From NCBI RefSeq assembly GCF_000003815.2, contig NC_049995.1, positions 3,776,330 to 3,840,329 of the forward strand: 64,000 nucleotides of DNA, written 5' to 3'. Position numbers and translations under genes: made by a program. Below are positions 1-12,049 of the stretch, piece by piece. Below the pieces are notes generated by a model, which saw only the letters and a list, made by a program, of their open reading frames with translations, ran no database searches and was not told the origin of the DNA. Positions within the stretch are counted from its first letter, which is position 1. Each line of letters opens with the position of its first letter. This stretch comes from Branchiostoma floridae (Eukaryota > Chordata > Leptocardii > Amphioxiformes > Branchiostomatidae).

Positions 1-3000
1 GAGAACTGGAGTTCGAGCGCGCCCCTACCCTAGCGGAGGTACTGCAGGACTACCCGTCCCTGCAGGTTCCTGCAGCCCTGCTGCTGAGTCAGCTGCCAGT
101 CCTGCAGCAGCGGTACTACTCCATCAGCTCCTCCCCACACATGTACCCGGGAGAAATCCACGCAACACTGGCTGTAGTCAGCTACCGTTCACAGGGTAAG
201 TCCTCAAAGATAGGGTGTTTTATGTACTTCTTGCAGCAACCCCTAAGCTGCTATAATCCGCTGCAGACGGAATAGCTACCGTTCTTAGGGTAATTCCCAA
301 TATATGTATCTGTTGCAGACGAGAACGATAGCCTGTCACAAGCTTCTCACGGCACTATTTCTGACTGATGATTCATTCGTTGTGGTCTCCAGCTCAGAAA
401 TGAGGTCTATGTGGCGCAACAGAAAGCTTTCTGTATTCTATACACTACAAACTCAAAGTCATAAAACTCACTAAACTCGATTGCCAGTCTCACAAGAAAT
501 AATGCGTACGTTTTATTTCAGGAGGAACGGGTCCGGTACACAACGGCGTTTGCTCTTCGTGGTTCAACCGGCTTGAGGAGGGTGAAACGGTGCCCTGTTT
601 CGTGAGAGCGTAAGTTTCATACCTCCAAGTTTTAATTGATTTTGGGCTTTGTCAAAAGGGATAAGGTTATGATATCTTAGGCATTTTAACATAAATTAAG
701 TGTGGGATATATTTGGTGACCAATAAACCCTTCTATCTTCTACTCCTATCACCATTCCTGATAAGATCTATTATTCATGACTTTGACTTTATTTGGATCC
801 ACAGTTAACATCACTGTTAGTTATTTTCACCGTGGTCCTATACATGAAGTTCAACAATACAATGTAATTCATGCTGTCCTGTTTAAACTTAAACTCATCC
901 TTACATGTTCTAGGGCGAAGAATTTCCACCTACCTGACGACCCCTCCATGCCTGTGCTGATGGTAGGTCCCGGAACTGGTATCGCACCACTGCGCAGCTT
1001 CTGGCAGCAGCGCCAGATGGAAATCAAATCAGGTAAACACATCTTTTGGCACTAATGGTTTTACTTGTCGCCTTACCTGTCGTGAGTTGCTTCAGGCGCT
1101 GCCACATTCGTCGTACAACGTCGTACTGTTTTGGTGTCGTACGATTTCAAATCAGGCTGTGGCAGAACCAGCCGATAATGGTCTAAGGTAGCACTTTCGG
1201 TGTAATTGTACAGCCGAATCTTGCAATCGTTTGACGCGTGCATGATTATTTCAAGAATGACATCCGTTTACGGTCGTAGGACCGATATTACGTTATGTAA
1301 CTCTGCCCTTAGTGTGAAACATTAGCTCTTCAAATGATTCTGTACAGCATGATCATGTAAGATTACACGGCTAGCACACTACTTGTCAAGAATGCCGTAA
1401 CTCAATCTGCACTTATGAGCCATTCCAGTTGTGTAAACTTGAAAATATGAAAATAATATAAAGTCTTCTGTTGCTAGGACGTAACCATGGTGACATGACG
1501 CTGGTGTTCGGATGCCGACAGTCCCAGATAGACCACATTTATAAGGACGAGACGGCTCATGCCAAGTCAGACGGAGCACTGACGGACATTTATACAGCAT
1601 ATTCCAGGGAACCTGGCACACCAAAGGTATACACCTCTGTTTCATACAGTATTGCATGATAGTTACAGTTACGTTTCATAGAAAAGGATGATTGTGTGGC
1701 TTGTAGTCTGCGAGAACTATAAAGTACCGGTAATACGAGGGCGGTTCAAAAAGTAATGCCACTGGTTTTATAACAGGCTCATTTTTTCATCGAATGAGTT
1801 GAAATTTGGTACAAAGGTACAAGAATATGTCCTCTTGAGATTTACATATCTCAATTTGTTGTTAAGATTTTTCTGAGTGACTGGGCTGAGTTCAAGATGG
1901 CCACACCCTTGTTATCCCGTCGGCAATTAGAGGATCAATTAACGTGCAATTGATAATGTCTGTAAATCACTTGTAGCTATGGTAAGAAACTCAAATTGCA
2001 CATGTATCAAGTTGCAGTTCTCTATAAGCCACATGCCTATTTTCAACTTTTACATACAATCACTTATTATTTTTTCGTTCCTGGTGTGAAGTATGGTCGT
2101 CAGGGGCGTAATTAGCGGTGGATTAGGGGTGGGCTGCTTAAAGTTTCCATAACCGACTGTTTTTTATTAACTGAGAAAAATCAAACTTAACACACTTCCT
2201 GATCTTAAAACAGTTAATAATTGTGCCAAGTTTTGCATCTTTTAGCTAATAGAAAAGCAGTCTACAAAAACCTTTATTCAACAAATCACGTAGTTGGCTA
2301 TTAATCAAACTGTCTGTAATATAGCAACTCGCTCCATTCTAGTGGCTGTAAAGGATGAACCATTGAGAGTTCAAACATGAAATTTGACAAGTATCCTATA
2401 TAGATATTTGTTATTATACAGGTGCAATCTCAGCTTCCTACAATAGTTTTGAAATGGTAAGATCTAGAGGAACTGATCTCCTGACAAGTTTTTAAGGGTG
2501 TGGTCATCTTAAAATCATCTCAGTTGCTCATAAAAATTTGAACCACAAATTGAGATATCTCAATCTCAAGAGGATATAGTATTGTACATTTGTGCCAAAT
2601 TTAAACTCTTTCGATGAAAACATGAGCCTGTTATAAAACCAGTGGCATTACTTTTTGAACCGCCCTCGTACTTAATGTTCTTTTCCATCCTCACTTCCAG
2701 ACCTACGTTCAGCACGTCCTGTACAACCAGCTCTCCGAGAGAGTCAAATATCTACTGGAAAACAACGGACACATCTACGTGTGCGGTGACGTAGCCATGG
2801 CTGATGACGTCTGTACCACCGTGCAGAAAATACTGGAAGAGAAATCTGCGATGACATCGGCGGAGAGCGAAGCCTTCATCAGAAATCTGAAGGTATAATT
2901 GCACCAAATTCTACAAATTTGTTAGTTTGACTGCACTGGGTGGTTTAAGTTATATGAATGGGTTGTATAAGCCACAATATTTCCATTTGCAAACTCAGGC

Positions 3001-3634
3001 GCCATTTAGAAATAAACTCTCGCAAGAGCACATGATGGTGAGAACGTGCGTGAGTTGGATGAAAACGAGGCTCGCGTGGTACCATTCGTATCTGCCTGTG
3101 TATGGTCGTGTCCAGTACGGAAACGGAAAAATAACGGCCCAGATTTGACTGTATCCAGAATTCCAGACCCATTTTGTCGAGTGATATTCTACTTCTTATT
3201 GTGGCTCCATAAAATGATAAAAGGAACTTACCGTTACCATTTCCTATTTCCAGGACTGCAATCGTTATCATGAGGACATTTTTGGAGTGACTCTAAACAC
3301 GAGGGAGGTTCGGGAGGCAGCTCGCAGTGTTGAGGTATGTATAGGGACTGAAATGGTCTACATATAGATTAACCGGCTCAGAAATTTTATCCAAGTGTAT
3401 ATAATACTGATCGAAAATCAAAATATTATTTCTAAATCCAATGAAATGAATATTAAAACACGTAAATTGTATTGAAAATGTAGTCATTCTCCTTTTTGAC
3501 CTACCTACTTGTACATTAGACATATACAAATCTCATCCCATAACTGCAACATTAATAGTGATAAATCATTTCTCTTGTCGTTGCAGACAGCGGACAGCAT
3601 ATCAAATGGACACAGCATCGAGAATGGACAGTGA
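1..3634 (+). CDS. NOS: Nitric oxide synthase, C-terminal exons (5' truncated by window)
   Basis: NOS makes nitric oxide and citrulline from arginine. This is the reductase half, which passes electrons from NADPH through FAD and FMN to the heme domain. Seven coding exons are seen: 1-195, 522-609, 914-1032, 1478-1626, 2701-2892, 3254-3334 and 3587-3634, all with AG/GT junctions and compatible phases. Family landmarks in order are RYYSISSS (FAD binding), [28 protein letters not shown] (NADPH site), [44 protein letters not shown] and [16 protein letters not shown]. After the last motif the protein ends in a short Ser/Asn-rich tail. The N-terminal oxygenase, calmodulin-binding and FMN parts lie upstream of the window. 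The identification is firm. Which NOS paralogue this is cannot be told from this part. Confidence 0.95.
1736..2668. mobile_element. Mariner-like non-autonomous DNA transposon (MITE) in a NOS intron
   Basis: The ends are inverted repeats starting CGAGGGCGGTTCAAAAAGTA, with imperfect inverted similarity running about 120 bp inward on each side. The element is 933 bp long and is flanked by TA at 1734-1735 and 2669-2670, the target duplication of the Tc1/mariner class. I see no transposase frame. It lies wholly within the 1627-2700 intron and leaves both splice sites intact. Confidence 0.8.
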
Positions 3635-4938
3635 AGTGGCGAACAGTTATCTATGAACTAGATATCCATAATACAATAGGAATCCTTAGTTTGGTGGTAG
3701 AGAATGCCTCGTTCAGTAGGACTTGACGATTTGGTACAGGGTAACCATATCTTTACTAACTGTCGTCCATGGGCGTCGCCGTTGCGTTTTGACGTCACAC
3801 AGGCAACAGTGTTACGTTTGTATCAAAAAGATAGCAGCTCGGATATATTAATGAGTAATAATATTGCAAAAAATGCGTTTCAAAATATCGTATAAGGTTG
3901 GTGGTTCAGCAATACTTGGTTGAACATTCTTTGAATAATTATAGCAATCAACTATATACCTAATAGTAATTACTCCAGCAACTGGATATGATTTTGGGTA
4001 TAGTCAGGCGTTTTAGATAACACCCGTTATTTTTCGTCAGTGTCTTTCTTACTACCTGGATGTCTAACCTTCATCGACGTAATTAGCTATATGGCTAATT
4101 GAAGACATGATTTGCTTCTGCTATTTTAAAGAGACAGTTTATATATTAACATTAAAGTTAGAATTTGGGTATTTCTTATCAATATATATTGTACACTTTT
4201 GGTTATCGTTTTGTTATCATTTTTGATGGTTTATGGATGGTTTTCCTTGATGCTAATAAAATGTTTTGTAACTTTGCATTTTTGTGCGTTAGTGTCAGCC
4301 TTATCAGGCTATAATGTCGAAACAATAGCGCAATAATACGTGCAAAATATACATTTCCAAATATACGTGGATGTACCAACCATTCTACATTCTATTTTCT
4401 GCGTGGACGAAATGACCGATACAGTACAGAGTACTATGGACTATAGATTTAAAGTTTGAGATATACTTTTCAAAATCGTATCGTTGCCTTAAAACATATA
4501 ACACAAGACAGCAATGACTTGATCTTATCGATGGCATCCACATATTTTTGCTAGATTTTAAAACGGGAAGTTAGTGACTAATCAAGAAATTTAGCCAACA
4601 AAAAGGCGGAACATTATGCCAAGGATGGCATGTGTTTCATTTTTACTTTACCAATTTAAGTGGGAGTATAAATCGTTACGTTCTGACAGGCGGCACCACG
4701 TCTATTTTGTGAAACGAGAACACTTTGAATAACTGCAACGACGTTTCGTCTGTTTGTCTATCAATAGAAACAATCTTCCCTTTCACAATACTACCGGCTG
4801 TGTCTAACCGCCCTGTTTTAATACCTGTGACACAACAAGAAGTATTTACATGAAGTCAGCACTTCTGCTGAGGGGCAGAAGTGCTTAATTAAGTTTCACA
4901 AACAACTTCAGAGTTAGTTAAACATAAGACTGCACACT
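3635..4938. other. NOS 3' UTR and intergenic DNA
   Basis: This holds the NOS 3' untranslated region and then non-coding DNA. AATAAA at 4255-4260 is a candidate polyadenylation signal and would give a 3' UTR of about 640 nt. I see no other gene. Confidence 0.5.
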
Positions 4939-5279
4939 GTACACCCACGCTATAATTTTTGACAGGGTTATAAGGAACTATATTGTAAGAGCTGTCTGTA
5001 TTGTTTGGTGTCAGTGTCTCAACTTTGACAGTTGTTCCTCTATCCAAGTGTATACGAACTCAGCCATTTGGGGAAGTCCAATTTAAGTAGAAACTTTGTT
5101 GTGGAGATTTTGGGATAGAAAATCTGTGACAGATAGAACTGTACACACACGTTGTACTTTGTGACAGGGTTTTGAGGAACTCTATTGTAAGAGCTGTCTA
5201 TATATTGTTTAATCATGTCTCAACTTTGACAGTTGTTTCGTTATCCAGGTGTATAAGAACACAGCCGTTTAGGGAAGTT
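4939..5279. repeat. Tandem duplication (period about 202 bp) directly upstream of the receptor kinase
   Basis: 4939-5077 and 5141-5279 are diverged copies of one sequence. Both contain GACAGGGTT, TTGTAAGAGCTGTCT, CAACTTTGACAGTTGTT and a GGGAAGT end. They finish about 60 bp before the kinase start codon, so they lie in the likely promoter or 5' UTR. No function is shown. Confidence 0.75.
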
Positions 5280-5340
5280 ACTCAGAACTTCTAGCAGCCT
5301 AATTTCACGCTAGCACTGAGGTACGAACACTACAGGGAAT

Positions 5341-7761
5341 ATGGCGACGGGTTTTCAGGGGCTTCTTCTTGTAGTGTGCTACGTACAATTTTGCTTTGGT
5401 GTCTCAACTACGAGTCCAAACTTCAACATTTCCATACCAGAAAACGTCGCTGTTGGAGAGACCATTTTCAGCCTACCAGGAACCCTAGCTGGAGAAAAAG
5501 CGGAACTTCCGTGTGCCAAAATGGACGGGGACCCATACCACCGCTTTGATGTGACGAAGAACTGCACGATTGTGGTCGCCAACCCTCTTTATTTGTCAGT
5601 ACAGTCGTTGTATCATTTAAAGGTTCGCAGTGGACAACGCAACACGAGTGTGAGGGTAGATTTGACCGAAGTTGAGGGCTATCCTCCTGTGTATAACGAA
5701 ACGTGTGAAACACCAGTCAACCCTAACGGTAAGACGGGAGATTTGCTGTTACAAATACAGTTTAGTGGAAAGGCAGTGACAAAAGAAAGTGGCGGCATCA
5801 TCTCTGCCACCAAAACGTGTAGGAAAACCTCTGATCTTTGGCCAAGAGTACCTGACTGGATGATACAAACAGACAACAGTGATTGTACCGTTCGTATCAT
5901 TTCGCCCGACACCCTTGTTGAAAGTGGTCAGGCAACACTGGATCAAATGTGGGATAAGGATATAAGGCAGTTAAAGTGCTCACCTAATTCCGGACTTCCC
6001 GATATTGATGTAGACATCTTTTATCTAAGATTCGACTTGGAAAAATACGAGCCAAGGTTTGCATTATTGCAAAAGTACGTTCCTGAATTTGTCATTAGTG
6101 ACAGAAATTTGTACTTCATCTTGCTATGGTCCTGGTCTTATCCTACAACAAAAACAGTGACATATTCTTGCGAAATTCCACCATCTATAGATTTTACGTT
6201 GAGACGGAATGACAGAAACACATTAGTGAATGTTGAATATCTGAAGATAGGATTGCAACCAGTGGGCTGCCCAGTTGGAAAATATGGTTTCCGTTGTCAT
6301 AAGGACTGCATCTGTAGGAACGGTGCCCGCTGCCATGGGTTTAACGGTGCCTGCAAATGTCCGCCCGGCTGGAAAGGTGTGGCCTGTGACATCCCCAAAA
6401 AGGACGTCATCTTCACAACGACTCCTACCGACCCTGGTGATATCTACACTTCCGCAAATGTCATGTTTCATTGCGCTGACGGCTGGTTCGGAAAAGATTG
6501 TAGCATACCGTGTCTAAACGGTCACTTTGGTTGGAGATGTCAGCAAGTTTGTACTTGTAAGAACAACGCCACATGTCATAACGTGGACGGCAGCTGCGCA
6601 TGTGTGACGCCATGGACAGGACCGGACTGTGGTCAGTTATTACAGACAATCAGAGTCAGAGATGAACCGCTGCTCGAAAGCCTGGTACCACTGGGCTCCT
6701 TAGTCATACTTGTTGCCATAGTAGCAGCAATACTCTACAAAACAGGGATTCTGGCTTGCTCAGCCCCCGACAGACATGAGGAGGACATGATACTTTTCGA
6801 GCTAAGAAAAATGGAACAGGATCTAGCACAGAGCCTACAGCCGGGCTGGCTTGGACGCTGGGAGAAGAAGATCCGCCATCTTACTCCTGGTCCCCTGATA
6901 GGAGAAGGAATGTTTGGACAAGTCAGAAGGGCACAACTGAGCACACATGGAAGACGACTCGACGTCGCTGCAAAGACAGTTCGCGTCGAGGACTCACAGT
7001 CCTACCGAGACTTCTATAGAGAAGCAGCCATACTGGTAGCTGTGCACCAACAACGAAATGGCGATGGTCGCAAGTCCCATATCATTCAACTTGTGGGGCT
7101 CATCACCAAGTCCGTGGAGAAGTACATTCTCTTGGAATATGCCCCCAAAGGTGATCTTTTGGGTTTCCTACGCCGAATAGGGAACATCAATGAGGAAGAC
7201 CTACTTGGTAACCTTCTTGGATACGCAGTACACATAGCACGAGCTCTACAAGAGCTGGAACGCTTGAGAATCGCCCATCGTGACGTGGCCGCTCGCAACG
7301 TCCTCATCACTGCCGATGACGTGGCCAAGTTGGCTGACTTCGGACTGGCCAGAGATGTCTACGCCACCACCCAGTATGTACGAGCCAACCGTCCAGGCGT
7401 TGACGAACTCCTTCCGCTGAAGTGGATGGCGCTGGAGTCCATCGAGACCGGCGAGTACACCTGTGAGAGTGACGTCTGGTCCTTCGGCGTGCTGCTGTGG
7501 GAGATCGCCACGCTGGGAAAAGATCCGTGCTACGATGGCAGGACTCAGCTGAGCTTTCTTCAGATGGTGGGGATTCTGAGGCAAGGAATACGGATGAAGA
7601 GGCCGCCTGGATGTCCAGAGGACCTGTACCGACTGATGAGGGCGTGTTGGTGCGACGTTCCAGCTACAAGACCGACTCCAGAAGGGATGGAAAAGAGACT
7701 GATGCAACAAAGACAGGCACTGCTTCCACACGAAGCCATTGAAATGGAGACTTTGGTGTAG
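5341..7761 (+). CDS. Single-exon receptor tyrosine kinase with two EGF-like modules
   Basis: A complete 806-residue type I membrane receptor with a cytoplasmic tyrosine kinase. Residues 1-20 are a signal peptide. Residues 21-300 match no domain I can name and have several N-x-S/T sites. Cysteine-rich EGF-like modules lie at about 310-349 and 391-430. The membrane segment is about 448-466. In the kinase domain (about 510-790) I see the glycine loop GEGMFGQV (521-528), VAAK with K545, helix-C E561, HRDVAARN (D648) and DFG (666-668). HRDVAARN marks it as a tyrosine kinase, and all catalytic residues are present, so it should be active. There are no introns in 2.4 kb, unlike the multi-exon genes on both sides, which suggests an old retrocopy or intron loss. 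The EGF spacing recalls the Tie and MEGF families, but the ectodomain does not allow a firm family call. Ligand unknown. Confidence 0.93.
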   Translation: MATGFQGLLLVVCYVQFCFGVSTTSPNFNISIPENVAVGETIFSLPGTLAGEKAELPCAKMDGDPYHRFDVTKNCTIVVANPLYLSVQSLYHLKVRSGQRNTSVRVDLTEVEGYPPVYNETCETPVNPNGKTGDLLLQIQFSGKAVTKESGGIISATKTCRKTSDLWPRVPDWMIQTDNSDCTVRIISPDTLVESGQATLDQMWDKDIRQLKCSPNSGLPDIDVDIFYLRFDLEKYEPRFALLQKYVPEFVISDRNLYFILLWSWSYPTTKTVTYSCEIPPSIDFTLRRNDRNTLVNVEYLKIGLQPVGCPVGKYGFRCHKDCICRNGARCHGFNGACKCPPGWKGVACDIPKKDVIFTTTPTDPGDIYTSANVMFHCADGWFGKDCSIPCLNGHFGWRCQQVCTCKNNATCHNVDGSCACVTPWTGPDCGQLLQTIRVRDEPLLESLVPLGSLVILVAIVAAILYKTGILACSAPDRHEEDMILFELRKMEQDLAQSLQPGWLGRWEKKIRHLTPGPLIGEGMFGQVRRAQLSTHGRRLDVAAKTVRVEDSQSYRDFYREAAILVAVHQQRNGDGRKSHIIQLVGLITKSVEKYILLEYAPKGDLLGFLRRIGNINEEDLLGNLLGYAVHIARALQELERLRIAHRDVAARNVLITADDVAKLADFGLARDVYATTQYVRANRPGVDELLPLKWMALESIETGEYTCESDVWSFGVLLWEIATLGKDPCYDGRTQLSFLQMVGILRQGIRMKRPPGCPEDLYRLMRACWCDVPATRPTPEGMEKRLMQQRQALLPHEAIEMETLV

Positions 7762-8366
7762 ACGTTTTTTTGTAGGTGTGATTTTAGGAAGCTTAACGAT
7801 CCTATGCTAGCTCCTTAGTTTTTAGTTCACTAAATTTCGCTTAGATAGTCAGTGTTTTCTTCTCCGTGTGTGGATGTATTATTTTAGATGTTTGCTTACT
7901 TGTTTGTTTGTTTGTTTGCCTTGCTTTTGTATCCGTAGGTATTTGAATACACTATTTTCTCGTTTCCAATTGCTATGAATGTCAGTGACCGCGACAGGAG
8001 GTTAGGTCAATGATCCCAGTAGGGTCCAAGAATAGGTCATCTCATATCCTGTCTTCAATTTCCTGACATATGTATGTCTGTTGCTTCATAAGAGACAGGG
8101 AGAATTGAATCAGAAATAATCGGTGAGAAATAATCATTAATACGAGAAATTGCCAAAAGCTATAATTGTTTTAACAGAATTATCAGATTCTGATTTTTGT
8201 GTGGTAGAAACTGTTGCAAAACCAGAGCTATCCTCTAAGCCATAATAATGTGTAGTTTCCTTTCGATTCGATAATCAGTGTTGCTTTAATTTAGAAAAAT
8301 TCCATAGAAAGTACATTGCTACTGTGCTTCTTGCAAAAATTTTCCAACGACTTAGCTATCTGGTGC
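7762..8366 (+). other. Receptor kinase 3' UTR and spacer
   Basis: AT-rich DNA with short TTTG runs follows the stop codon. I find no clear AATAAA signal close to the stop and no coding potential. Confidence 0.4.
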
Positions 8367-8545
8367 AGTCATTCTAGTTGCTAAGTAGTCATTCTAGTTG
8401 CTAAGTAGTCATTCTAGTTGCTAAGTAGTCATTCTAGTTGCTAAGTAGTCATTCTAGTTGCTAAGCAGTCGTTCTAGTTGCTAAGTAGTCATTCTAGTTG
8501 CTAAGTAGTCATTCTAGTTGCTAAGTAGTCATTCTAGTTGCTAAT
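8367..8545. repeat. 20-bp minisatellite, nine copies
   Basis: The unit AGTCATTCTAGTTGCTAAGT is repeated nine times, almost without change. One copy carries two substitutions (AAGCAGTCG). Such uniformity suggests recent expansion or ongoing slippage. Confidence 0.97.
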
Positions 8546-8954
8546 TAGGAATAAAGACAGGTAAGCTTTATATGGTGAATTTAGAATATCTTTACATGCT
8601 GACGCAACGTAGCAAATATAGAAAGAATGTCGATGTATTCTGTGAAGTAGGAAACCGTGGAAGAAATGCAATGGCGTTTTGTCTGTGGATTACTTCGATG
8701 CAATATAAGCAAGAGCGACAGGCGCCGCATACTTATAAATGTATATGTCGTTACTTACATGCACACGTAAAGGTATGATAGTATCAGTAATTAACTCCAG
8801 GGATCGCTAGGACGACTCGTGTGAGGTTAAACCGCAACTCGGTTTTTCTGCTTGAACCTGGGTTTAGAACAAAATGGATGACCACATCCGGGACCTTACC
8901 TCATTAACATAACGGTGACATAACCGTACGGTAGTGCATTATCATAACGGTGAT

Positions 8955-9315
8955 GTCATGTGCCCTTGACAAACCCTGGTAATATCACCTCAATGTACCA
9001 CCAAGACTCCGTAAACAATGACATAACATAATTGGCGTAGAGATATCACCCCCAGACCGTACAGTGTACGCCCCCCAGATGCATCTATCGATGAAGGTCA
9101 TGTGCCCTTGACAAACCCTGGTAATATCACCGCAATGTACCACTAAGACTCCGTAAACAATGACATAACATAAGTGGCGTAGAGATATCACCCCCAGACC
9201 GTACAGTGCATGCCCCACAGATGCACATATCGATGAAGGTCATGTGCCCTTGACAAACCCTGGTAATATCACCACAATGTACGTACCACTAAGACTCCGT
9301 AAACAATGACATAGC
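8955..9315. repeat. 142-bp tandem repeat, about 2.5 copies
   Basis: Units begin GTCATGTGCCCTTGACAAAC at 8955, 9097 and 9239. Each contains GGTAATATCACC and AGACTCCGTAAACAATGACA. The third copy is partial. Confidence 0.93.
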
Positions 9316-9582
9316 GTAATCTCCCATTGTAACCCATGGTAACCCCTGTCAGGATAACCTGTATGACCTTTATCCAGGTGTTATAACTCACACGTACCCT
9401 GACGTAATAATGATTAGACTATTCTAACCAGAGATTGGCTCAAGATGCCAGGACAAATTGTTGAAGAATACCTACATCCAGCTTTTGTTCAATTAACATG
9501 TATATAGTCTGTGAAAAAATAGCTGTGAGTGCTAAAATACGTATAACCCTGTGTATAGCGTTATTGCTGCACACAATAGCAC

Positions 9583-9612
9583 AAACACACACACGCACAC
9601 GCACACACACAC

Positions 9613-9677
<65 letters not shown>

Positions 9678-9678
9678 T
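9583..9678. repeat. CA/TG microsatellite
   Basis: A nearly pure CA dinucleotide run of about 95 bp with a few CG and TA interruptions. Apparent reading frames here are low-complexity shadows. Confidence 0.97.
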
Positions 9679-9813
9679 TTAACACACGCATACTTGTGTT
9701 TACATAAATTCACACACATATGTACAAACGCACACAGAAATACATTGAAAGACACACACCTACATACACCTTTCTTTTGGTACCCTTATTTACCCAAATT
9801 CAAGAAGATAATA

Positions 9814-10901
9814 ACGGGAGGTGCCCCAACACGGTACGCTTTTTCTTGCGCTCAAACTCATGACGCTCCATCGCTAGTTGCCTGAGTGTGGTCAAATTTT
9901 GATGACTGATTTTTTACACATAGATTTGAACAACATACTTGAATAAGAAATGCATTCTTGTGGTTCATGAACCTTTCGCGTTGCGTGTTACAAGCGGCAA
10001 ACACTGTGAGACAATTTCGTGTATATAACCTTCCAATTTTGTGCTACGCTGGACAGTGTGCCTAACTCGGTACGCTTTTTTTTACATTTTGCTCTCTTCA
10101 GAGGTAAGTGGTAAATTTAAGTACACAGAAAAAAATTAATAGTATGATATTTTAGCTTTCTTTTGACAGTAAAATCGTGACTGTATGTACTTCTTGTCTC
10201 ACACGAGGAAGGCTGTACCTAGAACAATCCAGCTGATGTTTTTACCGGCAATGGGCTGAATGCACTGATTGTGAATGCCCGACTAAAAAAACCATTACGA
10301 AAAAAACACACCGCCAACATCAACAAAACTCTGTCTGATTATATGAAAATATCATCTACATCTCTCTATCAAGTCTTATTTTCATAGACAGCACGAATCA
10401 TTTGTTACCAGTCAAATAAATCTTTGGAGCGTTCTCTAGTCTGCCACCTTCACGGCCACACTCCCTCAGGAGTACAACGGTGGCAATGTTTATGTCGCTT
10501 CCTTTTGGTTGCTTTTCTACTCAACAAACATTTGAAGACCCAATGCATATTCATACTATTAGTGTTTTATGGAGCTTTATTTATGTGTATCATGGTATTT
10601 GTGTGACTGCTTGGAAGAGTTCGTATAGTTAGCGACACGAGCCGCCAATACGCAGAGGCCGGTGACCGCAGTGATTCAGCACTGTCAACATTACTGTTAG
10701 AATTCTGTTTTTTTTTTTAAATGAAGTAAATATGTTAAAGTATACTTGGAATGCAAATTAAAGCTGTGTGCATGGACTTGGTTTATTTACCTTTGTAATC
10801 AGCATAGTCAGTGACAACAAACACGGTGTACTTAAGGATAATAAGATCAGCAAAAAATCCGTACCGTCTTACGACGGTGACCGTCTTAGGGCGGCCCCCG
10901 T
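9814..10901. mobile_element. TA-inserting DNA transposon, copy 1 (1088 bp)
   Basis: The ends are ACGGGAGGTGCCC and, on the other strand, ACGGGGGCCGCCC, an imperfect 13-bp terminal inverted repeat. TA flanks the element at 9812-9813 and 10902-10903. A highly similar copy lies at 28051-29128, which fixes both ends. I see no transposase frame, so it is probably non-autonomous. The TA target suggests the Tc1/mariner (IS630) group, but the inverted repeat matches no family I can name. Confidence 0.85.
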
Positions 10902-10903
10902 TA

Positions 10904-12044
10904 TATATTTTTGTGCGTGGACAGACGGTCAACGTTTGCTCGTTCAATAAACGTAAGGTCATTGAAAATTTAAGACCAACCTTGTAAAATTGTAAAGTTC
11001 GATGAATTTTAAGATGAGCAGACTTGAGTAGGTACCTCATAATGATATGTACATTTTCTTTAATGATTTAATGAGGGAGGCTTCTTTTTAAGATCAAAAG
11101 ACATTGAATATACATATAAGAACACGCACAAATGGAATAGGGAGGGGCTATCAGAGTCGATAGTCACAATCGTCCTTGCAAATGATCATATGATCGGAAG
11201 CAATAGTGATATCATAGTTAGAACAAATATCCTGTGTCAACTTACACACCTACTTAACAGGCACCGGTCTTCTCAGTTGCGTCAGTCTGTTCTAAAACTG
11301 ATCAGTGCGGCTTCGTTACTTTCATAAGCAGTGCACAAAAAGGTAATTTCTATTTTTTTCTTCATTGACTTAGTAGTAGGCTCTATGGGGCTTTTTTTAG
11401 CTCATAATACACTTTTGCTGGTCATTTCGTTTTGTACTGGGTCGCTGATTGCCGGCCTTAGCTGATTTCTGGCCCCGTAGCGGCTACATTTAAGATATTT
11501 TATTAGTTGTTAAAAAATTGTATTCATAAAGTTCATGCTACTTTTCACTAATTAAAGGCTTGAAATAGGGACACTACTACACATCTGCTTGGAGATTGTT
11601 TAGTTTGAAGACAGCTACGATATAAATTGTTCAAGTGAGTATCAGGCTATGAGAATCATTTGATCATTGAATGACAGTCGACGTCGTCGTTTTAAATAAA
11701 TATATATATATAATTGACTGCAGCATAAGGTACATTAGTTGACATCGACAGCTTGTCCATATTTTAATGAATAGTCAACAATGATATAGCTTGATCACCG
11801 AAAATGTGCAAAAAGCTTACATAAGATATATAAGCCTATACAGGCGTATTGGATGAAATAGCAGATCTAAAGTTGCGTTGTCATAGCACATGATATCAGT
11901 CAACCATGATACGATGTTGAACACGTGTTTTGTTGATAAAACTTCCCACACTATATCAATACTGGTGAAAATTACAAATAATCAAATATTCGACCATGAG
12001 AATTCTTCTTCTTAATGTTTTTTTATTGTTTTTGCATTTTTCAG
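10904..12044. other. Non-coding DNA upstream of the glucan-binding protein gene
   Basis: AT-rich DNA that probably holds the promoter and a 5' untranslated exon. The pyrimidine-rich tract ending TTTTTCAG at 12044 looks like a splice acceptor 5 nt before the start codon, so an upstream non-coding exon is likely. I cannot place it. Confidence 0.35.
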
Positions 12045-12049
12045 CCAAG

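Noticed and set aside
7246..7731. 161-codon minus-strand frame
   Set aside because: Shadow of the kinase domain on the other strand. The plus strand has all kinase motifs.
9440..9755. Long His/Thr- or Cys/Val-rich frames on both strands
   Set aside because: They are translations of the CA/GT microsatellite, open in several frames at once, with no other coding sign.
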